Assembly: GCF_042429435.1 (NCBI RefSeq) | Contig: NZ_JBHMAF010000187.1 | DNA length: 64,000 bases | Source of the DNA: Ectobacillus funiculus | Lineage (GTDB): Bacteria; Bacillota; Bacilli; Bacillales; Bacillaceae_G | Strand: one strand, 5' to 3' | Shown here: piece by piece, positions 18,575 to 26,553 of the stretch | Layout: every line of letters starts with the position of its first letter | How positions within the stretch are numbered: the stretch's first letter is position 1 | Notes under the pieces: generated by a model | Told to the model about the DNA's origin: nothing | Database searches by the model: none | Seen by the model: only the letters and a program-made list of their open reading frames with translations | Position numbers and translations under genes: made by a program

Positions 18575-18658
18575 ATTTTTAAGGATTTTTATAATTTAGG
18601 TCTTGATGAATTGCTCCACATGCTTTTGTACTGTGTTGTTGTCAAATAGTAAAAGATA

Positions 18659-19822
18659 CTATGGCATTAGTTTAGAAAATCCCGCTTCTGCAGTAAACAC
18701 GGCCAGCAGATTGTGGAGTGTTTCTGTATGGATATGCGGTTCGTCGAAAATCATCGGCTTGCTGTTCGCTTCGAATATATAATAGTGACCCGATTCATCC
18801 ACGCCAATATCTAATGAAAATTCCCGAACGCGGCCAAAGCGGCTGCATAGGCTTTGGCCGCATTGCTCAGCAAGCATCTCGATAATATCATAGCGGACTG
18901 GGCGATGCAGCTTCTCTTGTACTATAATCTCCCCGCCATGCGGGACATGCGTGACAATATGCCCTTTTTTTGCAAGGCGCACACCGATGCCGCTAATGTG
19001 AAATGTTCTGCTTGCAGCATGTACAGCAACACGCAAATCGTATTTTCTTCCGTTTTGCATATCCGGTGCAATGGCGCGTTGTGCGATATACGGTTTTTGC
19101 TGCTTTGAGAGGAAGTCCCAGATATAAGAAACAGATTGTATGTACTCTCCCTGCAAGTCTTTTTGAAGCACTAGATTATCACCAGTAAATCGTAAAGAAA
19201 AAATATGCTTTCCTTTTGCGGCTTCAGATTGTTTTACATATATCTCTTTGTGGCTGTGGAGCATATGCCATAAGTCTTCTTCCGTTTGCAGCAGCTTTGT
19301 TTCGAGCAAATACGGCCGTAATGCTTCATTTGCGGAAAATGCTTGATAACTCTCCCACTTGGGGAAGAAGCAAGGATTAAATAACGGGATATCACGATTT
19401 ATGAGCTGCTCAATGGCCTGTTTCGTTTCTGGTCGTTGTTCGTGCTTTCGATAGGGCACGCGATTATATACAACATCAGGATACGGAAAACGGCATTTAT
19501 ACCATCGTTGCTCCGAGAGCCATACATAGCCTTCAATATGTTCCTCCTGTAATCCATACGGCGAAAAGACGAAACTAATGCCGCCTTGCCTTTGAAGGGC
19601 TGCTTGGATGGCGGCAAACCGTGTGAAATCACCGTAAAGCTTTCCTTTTGGTGTACCGCTTGTCAAAATACCAACGAGCGGTCCAAGCCGCTCGTCTTGC
19701 TGCTGGATGGAAAAGGAGAAGGAATGCTCTGTTCCAGCTTTAAGCTGGGATTGGCCAAACATTCGCCCTGTTTCATAATGATGCCAGCACTCTGTTTTCG
19801 AGTCATAGAAAATTTGGTTCAT
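18659..19822 (-). CDS. YheC/YheD-family ATP-grasp spore protein (fourth in tandem)
   Basis: 387-residue member of the YheC/YheD endospore coat-associated ATP-grasp family. Recognisable parts: GPLVGILTSG (about 48-57), VVYNRVPYRK, FNPCFFPKWE, the KYDLRVAVHA strand and the C-terminal metal-binding FEANSKPM. Relatives are sporulation-expressed and coat-associated; substrate unknown. It overlaps the upstream gene by four bases (ATGA). Closest in length to B. subtilis YheC/YheD, but I cannot assign it to one. Confidence 0.85.
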   Translation of the reverse strand: MNQIFYDSKTECWHHYETGRMFGQSQLKAGTEHSFSFSIQQQDERLGPLVGILTSGTPKGKLYGDFTRFAAIQAALQRQGGISFVFSPYGLQEEHIEGYVWLSEQRWYKCRFPYPDVVYNRVPYRKHEQRPETKQAIEQLINRDIPLFNPCFFPKWESYQAFSANEALRPYLLETKLLQTEEDLWHMLHSHKEIYVKQSEAAKGKHIFSLRFTGDNLVLQKDLQGEYIQSVSYIWDFLSKQQKPYIAQRAIAPDMQNGRKYDLRVAVHAASRTFHISGIGVRLAKKGHIVTHVPHGGEIIVQEKLHRPVRYDIIEMLAEQCGQSLCSRFGRVREFSLDIGVDESGHYYIFEANSKPMIFDEPHIHTETLHNLLAVFTAEAGFSKLMP

Positions 19823-21183
19823 TGAAACAGCTCCTCAGGGGAGAATAATGATTTTTCAGTTAAATGCAGTGCGTACTCCAAAAAGAGCTCCTTCGTTAAT
19901 CGGTCGCTTTCCTTTAGCTTCGGATGATGAAAAATAGAGCGGCCTGGCTTGGAGTTTGCCTCAAACAGCCACACTTTGCCCGTTTTATCTAAGCCGAGAT
20001 CAAAGCCAATTTCCCCGATGCATCCGTCTAGATGTGTGTCGATGCTCTCGCTGAGCAGAAGGACAGCTGTTGTTAGCTTTTGCAGCACACTTTCTCTTTC
20101 AACAGGATCAGGAAAGATTTCGTCCAAGCTTTTTACATCACCGCCATTATTCATATGTGTGGTCATACTGCCCTGACCGGCGATTTTGGCAGCAATTGCG
20201 CTCATTCGCCAATAGCCGTGTCTATCCTTATTTGTATGAATGCGAAAATCGACAGGCTGCCCATTTATACGCAGCAACGAAATGCCCTGCTGTACGATAA
20301 ACGTTTCTAAATTATAACGGCTTAAGAGGTGATTGATAAGGTATTCAAGAGAATGGTATTTACGCAGCTTATTCCCATCGGCATCACGATAGCGACAGTA
20401 ATATTCATTTTCCTCAAAGTCATACCGAACCTGATAAATGCTGCTTCCTAAGCTGCCATTAATCGGCTTAATGTACACATGCCCGTACTTGGATAAAAGA
20501 AATTCAATTTGCTCAAAGCTTGTAAAACGATGTGTTTCCGGTAGGTAGGAAACTGCCGCTTCATCTTTCTGTAAGCAGCGGTAAATATCCCATTTATTAA
20601 AAAATCCAGGATTGAACCAAGGAATTAAGTATTCATGCTGGAGCCGTTCTTTTACCCGGGCAATGGCTCGGTGGTTTTCCGTTTTCCGATTTGGGAGCCG
20701 GTCGTATACAACGTGCGGAAATGGAATCTCGTGTTGTACCCAGCGTTGTTCATTATAAAAGTAAGCGGTAATGGTTCCTTCCTTCCAGTTAATTTGATGT
20801 GATCCAAATGCAAATAAGTATGCCTTCGTATCGTCTTTAGCTGTGAGCAGGTTGGCAAAAAACAGTGAGCGTTCCCCAATTGGCCGCAAAGAAGATTCTG
20901 TAAAGCCGGCCGTGAAAATTCCAATTAGCGGACCTATTACAATGGTTTCTTCGTAGACAAATACATGAATTGGTGTAAGAAATGGCAGCTTTAAATCTGC
21001 GATAATCTCCTGTCCTATGGAAATGGTATTGTCTGATAAAGAATCTGCTCGTACGTCACATTCAATAATTTTTGTGCCAAATGAAATGTATTTCAGGGAT
21101 TGGATATTATCGAATGTGTAGGGGAGGTATACCGTATTTGGCTCACGACCGCTTTTCTGCAGCATGTAAGAACGCAGTTTCAT
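19819..21183 (-). CDS. yheD: YheD-like ATP-grasp spore coat-associated protein
   Basis: 454 residues, the length I recall for B. subtilis YheD. About 100 N-terminal residues precede the GPLIGIFTAGF segment; then come VVYDRLPNRK, FNPGFFNKWDIYR, KPINGSLGSSIYQV (ATP-grasp nucleotide loop), VDFRIHTNKD and the C-terminal EIGFDLGLD...FEANSKPGRS. It overlaps its neighbours by four bases on both sides, so the cluster is probably one polycistron with coupled translation. Confidence 0.85.
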   Translation of the reverse strand: MKLRSYMLQKSGREPNTVYLPYTFDNIQSLKYISFGTKIIECDVRADSLSDNTISIGQEIIADLKLPFLTPIHVFVYEETIVIGPLIGIFTAGFTESSLRPIGERSLFFANLLTAKDDTKAYLFAFGSHQINWKEGTITAYFYNEQRWVQHEIPFPHVVYDRLPNRKTENHRAIARVKERLQHEYLIPWFNPGFFNKWDIYRCLQKDEAAVSYLPETHRFTSFEQIEFLLSKYGHVYIKPINGSLGSSIYQVRYDFEENEYYCRYRDADGNKLRKYHSLEYLINHLLSRYNLETFIVQQGISLLRINGQPVDFRIHTNKDRHGYWRMSAIAAKIAGQGSMTTHMNNGGDVKSLDEIFPDPVERESVLQKLTTAVLLLSESIDTHLDGCIGEIGFDLGLDKTGKVWLFEANSKPGRSIFHHPKLKESDRLTKELFLEYALHLTEKSLFSPEELFQ

Positions 21184-22259
21184 TGGGAATCCGCTCCTTT
21201 TTGCGCCTCGAGTGTTAAGTATTTGCAGTAGGCAAGCGGTGCGTGATATAAGTGATCAACGTTTTCTGGTTTGCACTCCAGCATTACTCTTCGCCCAGGC
21301 TTTGAGTTAACATCGAGAAGCCAAACAGCCTGATTTTGGTCGACAGAAATATCAAGACCGATTTCAAATAGCGGCGGCAGTGTTTGTTCTAAAGCTATAG
21401 GTACAGCCTTGAGGAGAGTTGTAATATTGTCCTCCAGCAGCAGCCGCTCCTGCTTCGGATACGATTGTTTCCATTCCTCATATGTGATGCTCTGGCTTCC
21501 TGCGTGCAAATTGGAAACAACAGCCCGTTCATTGCCGCAGCGCACCCCCCGTCCAACCTCCCCCCAAACACCCTTTTCATTTTTTTGCAGTAAAACACGG
21601 ATATCAAATGGACGTCCGTACGCATCTTGCACGGATAAAAATGGCTGCAGCAGGTAAGTTTGCGATTGCAGGAGAGAGGCGAGCCAAGCCAAAAAATCTT
21701 CTTTGGAAAGAAAGCTTTCTGTTATTGTCTGTTTAGCTTGTTGTAAGGTCGCTTGAATAGAACGGCGCCCATAGGATAGAAAGCAAAATCCGTTTCCTTG
21801 AGAGCCATTCACTGGCTTTAAAGCAGCTTGTTTATGCCTCCATATATATTTCCAAACGTTCTCTATCGTCGCTTCTACGGTATAGGGAACATAAGGAGCC
21901 GTGGCTGGATGATGTGAGAGAATGGAATAGGTTTGTAGCTTATCGGGCAGGCCATGACCTAAAAATTGGGTTTGTGGCCGCTTTTTCAGCCATTCTACAA
22001 TGGGCTTTCCTTGCCTTGAGCTTTCGGTGCGATTATAAAAGCAGCGATCATAGATAAAAGGAGGAATGGGGAAAGTATGTTGAACCCACTGCTCTTGCAC
22101 GGAATCAAACAATAAACCATGAACTTGCTCTGTGGCGGGGATGATTTGAAAAGGCGTAAACCGAACAACCTGTATGCCATGCAGAAAAGCCCGTTTCGCG
22201 ATTTCTGTAAAATATTCTGTTTCTTGATCAGATCGAAGAGATAATAAGCCGAGCGTCAT
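21180..22259 (-). CDS. yheC: YheC-like ATP-grasp spore protein
   Basis: 359 residues, matching the size of B. subtilis YheC, and lacking the long N-terminal region of its neighbours. Motifs: LGLLSLRSD start, FIYDRCFYNR, LKPVNGSQGNGF (nucleotide loop), FDIRVLLQK, and EIGLDISVD...LLDVNSKPGRR with Asp in place of the usual Glu in the metal-binding motif. Follows the first gene by a one-base overlap (TAATG). Confidence 0.82.
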   Translation of the reverse strand: MTLGLLSLRSDQETEYFTEIAKRAFLHGIQVVRFTPFQIIPATEQVHGLLFDSVQEQWVQHTFPIPPFIYDRCFYNRTESSRQGKPIVEWLKKRPQTQFLGHGLPDKLQTYSILSHHPATAPYVPYTVEATIENVWKYIWRHKQAALKPVNGSQGNGFCFLSYGRRSIQATLQQAKQTITESFLSKEDFLAWLASLLQSQTYLLQPFLSVQDAYGRPFDIRVLLQKNEKGVWGEVGRGVRCGNERAVVSNLHAGSQSITYEEWKQSYPKQERLLLEDNITTLLKAVPIALEQTLPPLFEIGLDISVDQNQAVWLLDVNSKPGRRVMLECKPENVDHLYHAPLAYCKYLTLEAQKGADSQ

Positions 22260-23632
22260 TATGATTCCTCCTTATATGGCTGCTGAGCAATTAAGCAGCA
22301 ATATTGCAAGACGGACCGGACGGATGGACGAATAGGCGTTGGTATTGCGGTTGGAAGCATATTTTTGGATGGCTTTGAATTAACTTCAATAAGCCAAGGA
22401 TTTCCGTCTTTGTCCAATCCTAGATCAATCCCGAGTTCTCCGTATAAACCGTCATAGCTTTGTCCAAGGCACCGGGCGGTTTCTAGTGCCAGCTCGGATA
22501 GCAGCTTTTTTAAATGTCGAACTTGTTTCTGGGAGAAGGCAAACTGCAGTACCTCATCGAATTTGTAAATTTCTCCACCCATTGCGATATTAGAGACAAA
22601 TTCATTTGGGGAAGAAACGCGTGCAACAGCAGAGGTAAGCTTCCACTGGTTTTGTTCCGTTTTGTGGCAAAGAATACGAAAATCAACAGGACGTTCTTCA
22701 TACGTATACAATGTTACCCCTTGCTGAACGATGTAAGGCCGGTGCCCAATATAAGGCTTAAGCGCTGCAAATAAGCTATCGACCGATGTATATGAGGTAT
22801 GAATGTCCCCTGAAAAGGTCGTATAGTTTAATGTATATTCATGTTCAGTACGAGTTACTTTAAAAATTTTTCGCCCTTGGCTTCCATAAGCTGGTTTGAT
22901 AAACACGCAGTCATAAAGGGCGAGCGCTTTCTCTAATACTTGTTTGTTATCAAATAAGAAGGTGCAGGGAATATATGGCTGTAAATAAGCAAATTGCTCG
23001 AGTGCCTCATATACCTCCCATTTGTTCAAAAAGCGGTCGTTAAAGTGGGGAATATGGTAGGTTTTTAAGGTTTGGAGCCAGCTGGAGAATACAGTGCTTT
23101 GCTCTGTTTTTCGAGAGTGAATGCGATTATGAACAACATTTGGAAATGGCATCTGTTCCTTTTTCCAGTGGCCATCCTCATAGCGATATCCCCACACTTC
23201 CTCACCCTTCCAAAGAGACAAAGAGGTAATATAGCAAAAGCAAGCGCTTTGTTCGCTTAAAAGGGCAAACTCTTCGCAAAAGGAGGAAAGAGAACCAAAG
23301 GAAACAGGATAGCTTTGCTCCTTGATTTCTGTAATAATCGCAATAACAGGTCCGAGATGCAGTGCCTTTTGAGATGGGAGATAGCTGCAGTGGAGCTCAT
23401 ATTCCCCAGGAATTTTCAGGATCGCAAGAAGCTCTTTGCTGCAGAGAATAGCATTTTCTTTTTCACCTATTGAAGTAATATTCACAGTTACACTTGTTAG
23501 ACCAAAAAAAAGTGTAATTGTATCATTCTGTTCAATCATCCATAGCTTGGCGAGTCGTTTCGATAGGGCAATTGTCTGATTATTTTCAATCAAGCTGCCT
23601 TCAGTTATTCTTACTGTTGTTGTAGAAAACAT
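22259..23632 (-). CDS. YheC/YheD-family ATP-grasp spore protein (first in tandem)
   Basis: 457 residues, similar in layout to the 454-residue copy: N-terminal domain of about 100 residues, GPVIAIITEI, VVHNRIHSRK, FNDRFLNKWEVYE, IKPAYGSQGRKIF, VDFRILCHK, and ELGIDLGLDKDG...EVNSKPSKN. First gene of the leftward four-gene tandem. Most relatives I know carry only yheC and yheD here, so this array looks expanded by duplication. Confidence 0.85.
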   Translation of the reverse strand: MFSTTTVRITEGSLIENNQTIALSKRLAKLWMIEQNDTITLFFGLTSVTVNITSIGEKENAILCSKELLAILKIPGEYELHCSYLPSQKALHLGPVIAIITEIKEQSYPVSFGSLSSFCEEFALLSEQSACFCYITSLSLWKGEEVWGYRYEDGHWKKEQMPFPNVVHNRIHSRKTEQSTVFSSWLQTLKTYHIPHFNDRFLNKWEVYEALEQFAYLQPYIPCTFLFDNKQVLEKALALYDCVFIKPAYGSQGRKIFKVTRTEHEYTLNYTTFSGDIHTSYTSVDSLFAALKPYIGHRPYIVQQGVTLYTYEERPVDFRILCHKTEQNQWKLTSAVARVSSPNEFVSNIAMGGEIYKFDEVLQFAFSQKQVRHLKKLLSELALETARCLGQSYDGLYGELGIDLGLDKDGNPWLIEVNSKPSKNMLPTAIPTPIRPSVRSVLQYCCLIAQQPYKEES

Positions 23633-23741
23633 AGAAGTCCCTCATTTGCTTGCATTTTGTCCAAGCTCTATAATGAAATATAGATAATAATGTAGTTTAT
23701 GAGTAAATGATACAACAGGTGAAATGGAAGGTTGGACTATC

Positions 23742-23849
23742 TTGAATTTGTGGTTAAATATAATTGAAATGGTAAGTCTTGGTGCGATTATTGGGGGATA
23801 TACGAATCACGTGCCTATTCAAATGCTGTTTCGAAACCATTCTCCGTAG
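23742..23849 (+). pseudogene. yheB: yheB 5' stump, truncated at a repeat element
   Basis: Open frame of 35 codons from TTG 23742 (GGAAGG upstream), encoding MVSLGAIIGGYTNHVPIQML, the N-terminal signature of DUF445 membrane proteins such as B. subtilis YheB (about 377 residues). It stops at TAG 23849 exactly where sequence of element E4 begins, so about 90% of the gene is missing. Its place between yheA and the yheCD genes is where yheB is expected. Confidence 0.7.
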
Positions 23850-23896
23850 TCGGAAATTTTAAGAATACCATATAAGTGCAAGGGTTTCTTTATTTC
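23838..23896 (+). repeat. Dispersed element copy E4 (partial)
   Basis: Central part (CCATTC..CGTAGTCGGAAATTTT..ATAAGTGCAA) joined to the terminal TTTCTTTAT, so both ends of the middle are deleted. Fused to the truncated yheB. Confidence 0.7.
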
Positions 23897-23985
23897 TTCA
23901 TGTCATAATGAAAAAGATTTCCACATAGGATACATAGTCTGATATAGTTAAGAGCGTGCCGGAAATGGCTAAAGGAGGAAAAAGC

Positions 23986-24336
23986 ATGGCAACTAATATG
24001 TATGATGCAGCTTATGCACTGCAAAAAGCAATTACGGAGAACCCAGATTTTCAAGCTTTAAAGGCAAGCTACGCAACTGTACAAGCAGACCCGCAAGCAA
24101 AGGTACTATTTGAGCAATTCCGCAACGTACAGCTTGAATTGCAGCAAAAAATGATGCAGGGCCAACAGATTACGGAAGAGGATAATGCGAAGGCGCAGCA
24201 AATTGTCATGCAGGTGCAGCAAAACCAAAAGATTGCACAGCTTATGCAGGCGGAGCAGCGTGTTAATGTTCTCATTGGAGACTTAAATAAAATTGTCCTA
24301 AAACCACTTGAGGATTTATACGGTTCGTTAGCGTAA
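23986..24336 (+). CDS. yheA: YheA, YlbF/YmcA-family protein
   Basis: 116-residue helical protein of the YlbF/YmcA (Com_YlbF, UPF0342) family. Relatives include the YlbF-YmcA-YaaT factors that modulate RNase Y; YheA itself has no defined role. ATG 23986 is preferred to an earlier in-frame codon because AAAGGAGG precedes it by 7 bases. Separated from the yheCD genes by the yheB stump. Strong terminator follows. Confidence 0.88.
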   Translation: MATNMYDAAYALQKAITENPDFQALKASYATVQADPQAKVLFEQFRNVQLELQQKMMQGQQITEEDNAKAQQIVMQVQQNQKIAQLMQAEQRVNVLIGDLNKIVLKPLEDLYGSLA

Positions 24337-24342
24337 ATGCAC

Positions 24343-24381
24343 AAAAACAACGCCTGCATATAAAAAGCAGGCGTTGTTTTT
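24343..24381 (+). terminator. Terminator after yheA
   Basis: 15-bp perfect stem (24343-24357/24367-24381) with nine-base loop and T5 in the descending arm; element derivative E5 begins 13 bases later. Confidence 0.88.
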
Positions 24382-24393
24382 GCTGCTGTAATA

Positions 24394-24427
24394 AGATGTA
24401 AATTTCCAATCCGCGAGCTTTCCTTAT
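24394..24427 (+). repeat. Dispersed element derivative E5 (internally deleted)
   Basis: Left-end GTAAATTTCC fused directly to right-end AATCCGCGAG plus T-rich tail: a 34-bp miniature of the element. The convergent DNA glycosylase stop codon lies in its TTAT end. Confidence 0.65.
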
Positions 24428-25038
24428 TTCGAAACAAACGGATGACCTTGAAAATAAAATCGCCACGGATAATGAACGGCTTCCTCTGCATAATCGATCC
24501 CAATCCGCGGGCCGGCTGTGATTTCATAACGCTGTGATAGATGCGTCTCGTCGGGGACAATTTCCATAAACAACTCGTCGCTTTGCATAGACAATCCCTT
24601 TTGCTCCATTGTAATAGCAAGCGCCCGGCAGAGCTTCCCCGGACCGCTCGTTAGATTTTTATATTGCTGCTTCGTAATATCGGTTTTTCCAAAACGTGCC
24701 GATGCCATGTCCTCTATTCCTTCATCGGGTTCGAGCGCGCGGATGAGTACGCCTTGTGGAGTGCCCTCTGGCGCTGTAATAATATTGAAGCAATGGTACA
24801 TCCCATAGATTAAATAGATGTACGCGTGTCCAGGCGGACCGAACATAATCTCCGTCCGCTCAGTTCTGCGGCCTCCGTAGCTGTGAGCAGCTTTATCATC
24901 AGGGCCCTTATATGCCTCTGTCTCGACAATTAAGCCGCTTCTTCGTTTTCCATCTACCACATGGACAAGCCGATGTCCAAGAAGACGTTTGGCTACATCA
25001 AGTGTATCACCTTCATACCAGTTTATAGGCCATTTCAT
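24424..25038 (-). CDS. 3-methyladenine DNA glycosylase (AAG/MPG family)
   Basis: Monofunctional base-excision repair glycosylase that removes alkylated purines such as 3-methyladenine and hypoxanthine. 204 residues with family motifs VETEAYKGPDDKAAHSYGG (containing the catalytic Glu), GHAYIYLIYGMYHCFNI, GVLIRALEP, LTSGPGKLCRAL and GPRIGI. Start preceded by GGAGAA. Its final codon and stop lie in element derivative E5. B. subtilis YxlJ is the relative I know; here the gene occupies a different neighbourhood. Confidence 0.92.
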   Translation of the reverse strand: MKWPINWYEGDTLDVAKRLLGHRLVHVVDGKRRSGLIVETEAYKGPDDKAAHSYGGRRTERTEIMFGPPGHAYIYLIYGMYHCFNIITAPEGTPQGVLIRALEPDEGIEDMASARFGKTDITKQQYKNLTSGPGKLCRALAITMEQKGLSMQSDELFMEIVPDETHLSQRYEITAGPRIGIDYAEEAVHYPWRFYFQGHPFVSK

Positions 25039-25130
25039 AGTAGGTTCTCCTTTTCAGAAAGTAGAATGTTGCAGTTGCTTTAGAGAATAAGGCGTTAGCT
25101 ATTTTGCGTGTTGGAAGAGTTCTCTGCTTG

Positions 25131-25200
25131 CACCTTAAGAAAGTATAAATTTCTAACTGGAAGACCATTCGACGTAGCGAGAAATTTTAGGAATACAGCT
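25131..25200 (+). repeat. Dispersed element copy E6 (left half)
   Basis: Left half only (CCTTAAGAAAG..AAATTTCT..CGTAGCGAGAAATTTTAGGAATACAG), preceded by TTGC. The AAATTTCT/AGAAATTT helix is intact. Ends before the terminator hairpin. Confidence 0.75.
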
Positions 25201-25328
25201 AGAAAGTCTTGCTATCTGTTACAGTTTACCCACTTAGATTGGTTGTTACTGCCGTTCGTTCTAATTGTCATCCATGCCTCATACGTTAATTGTAGAGTGC
25301 CACAGCTAAGAAAGGGAGGTTCCTCAGC

Positions 25329-26201
25329 ATGATTTATCGTTTATTAGCTATTAATATAGATGGAACATTGCTTCGTCCAAATGGAAGACTGCAAAAGGGA
25401 ACGAAGGAAGCAATTGATTTTGTAAGGGAGAAGGGTGTATACGTTACGTTATTTACGAACCGCAACTTTCAATCTGCACAAAAGATTGCCAGGGCGTTAA
25501 AGTTAGGCTCCATCCTTATAACGCATAGCGGTGCTTTTATTTCTTCTTCATTAGATGAACCACTTATCCAAAAGCGTATTTCTGAGGAAAAAACATTCAA
25601 TCTTGTGCAGGTGCTGGAGCATTTTGATTGCAATATCCGCATTTGCCATGAACGATTTTCCCTTGGCAATCGCCGCAGCCTTGCTTCCAATTTAATTGCG
25701 AAAACAGTGCTTTCGAGTGCCGATCCTGTGTTTTATCCCGTCCAGTTTGTAGAATCACTTGGTGACACGCTTCGTGATCAGCCAGTAGCCGCACCGAAAA
25801 TTGATGTGTTTTTCTCAAGCAGACAGGATAAAGAGCAAGCCCTTGCTACTTTAGCTGAGGCTTTTGAAGATATCCATATCATTGAGTATGAAGGAGAGCA
25901 AATCGAAATTCTTCCAGCGAATGTTTCCAAGCTGCGAGGCTTACAGCAGCTTGGCAGCCATCTTGGGATTGAACCGAGAGAAATGGTTGCAATTGGAGAC
26001 AGTATGGATGACTTGGAAGTCATTGAAAACGTCGGTCTTGGCGTAGCGATGGGCAATGCCCCTGTTGCACTCAAGAAGGCTGCGGATTGGGTTACACGCT
26101 CTAACAACGAGCATGGCGTCACATATATGATTAAAGAGCACTTCCGTAAGCAATTTCCGCTTAATTTTCTTAAGGCTCATATTAAAATTAAAAAATGGTA
26201 A
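25329..26201 (+). CDS. yhaX: YhaX, Cof-type HAD-superfamily hydrolase with Asn at the nucleophile site
   Basis: 290-residue HAD phosphatase of the Cof subfamily (C2 cap). Motif I reads INIDGTLL: the first Asp of DxDGT, normally the phospho-acceptor nucleophile, is Asn9, while Asp11 is kept. Motif II (TNR/THSG), the cap domain and motif III/IV (KLRGLQQL; IGDSMDDLEVI) are present. GGGAGG lies close upstream. The Asn suggests altered or lost phosphatase activity. B. subtilis YhaX is sporulation-associated; gene order with hemZ agrees. Confidence 0.88.
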   Translation: MIYRLLAINIDGTLLRPNGRLQKGTKEAIDFVREKGVYVTLFTNRNFQSAQKIARALKLGSILITHSGAFISSSLDEPLIQKRISEEKTFNLVQVLEHFDCNIRICHERFSLGNRRSLASNLIAKTVLSSADPVFYPVQFVESLGDTLRDQPVAAPKIDVFFSSRQDKEQALATLAEAFEDIHIIEYEGEQIEILPANVSKLRGLQQLGSHLGIEPREMVAIGDSMDDLEVIENVGLGVAMGNAPVALKKAADWVTRSNNEHGVTYMIKEHFRKQFPLNFLKAHIKIKKW

Positions 26202-26207
26202 ATATAC

Positions 26208-26237
26208 CTCCTCAGACAAATGTCTGGGGAGTTTTTG
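26208..26237 (+). terminator. Terminator after yhaX
   Basis: 11-bp stem (CTCCTCAGACA/TGTCTGGGGAG, one G.T wobble) and T5 tail; element E7 begins 24 bases downstream. Confidence 0.85.
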
Positions 26238-26260
26238 TTGGCTGAATCCGCTTTTCTTAC

Positions 26261-26394
26261 ACTTTAAGAAAGTATAAATTTCTAGCAGGAAGACAGTTCG
26301 ACGTAGTTAGAAGTTTTAGGAACAAAGTATAAGTGCAACTACGCCTCTGTCTTCGCCCAAGGGCAGGGCTCGCCAATCGGCGAGTTTTCTTTAT
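26261..26394 (+). repeat. Dispersed element copy E7
   Basis: Full-length copy of the ACTTTA/CAAAGT class, preceded by TTAC. Complete terminal hairpin CTCGCCAATCGGCGAG followed by TTTTCTTTAT. Sense-oriented after yhaX. Confidence 0.92.
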
Positions 26395-26553
26395 CAAAAA
26401 TGAGAAGTTTGCACATATTGACCTCTCCCAGCCGTTCAAGTAAACTAAAGGGAGTTTTATCTTACATGAATGGGCAGGCTTGTATATGTCCTGTTCATCT
26501 AATTAGGCCATCTAAGGATGGGCGTTTTAATTTATGTGAAAAGGTGATAAACG

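Noticed and set aside
25108..25332. 74-codon frame before yhaX
   Set aside because: Covers element copy E6 and the yhaX leader, with no ribosome site or recognisable protein features.
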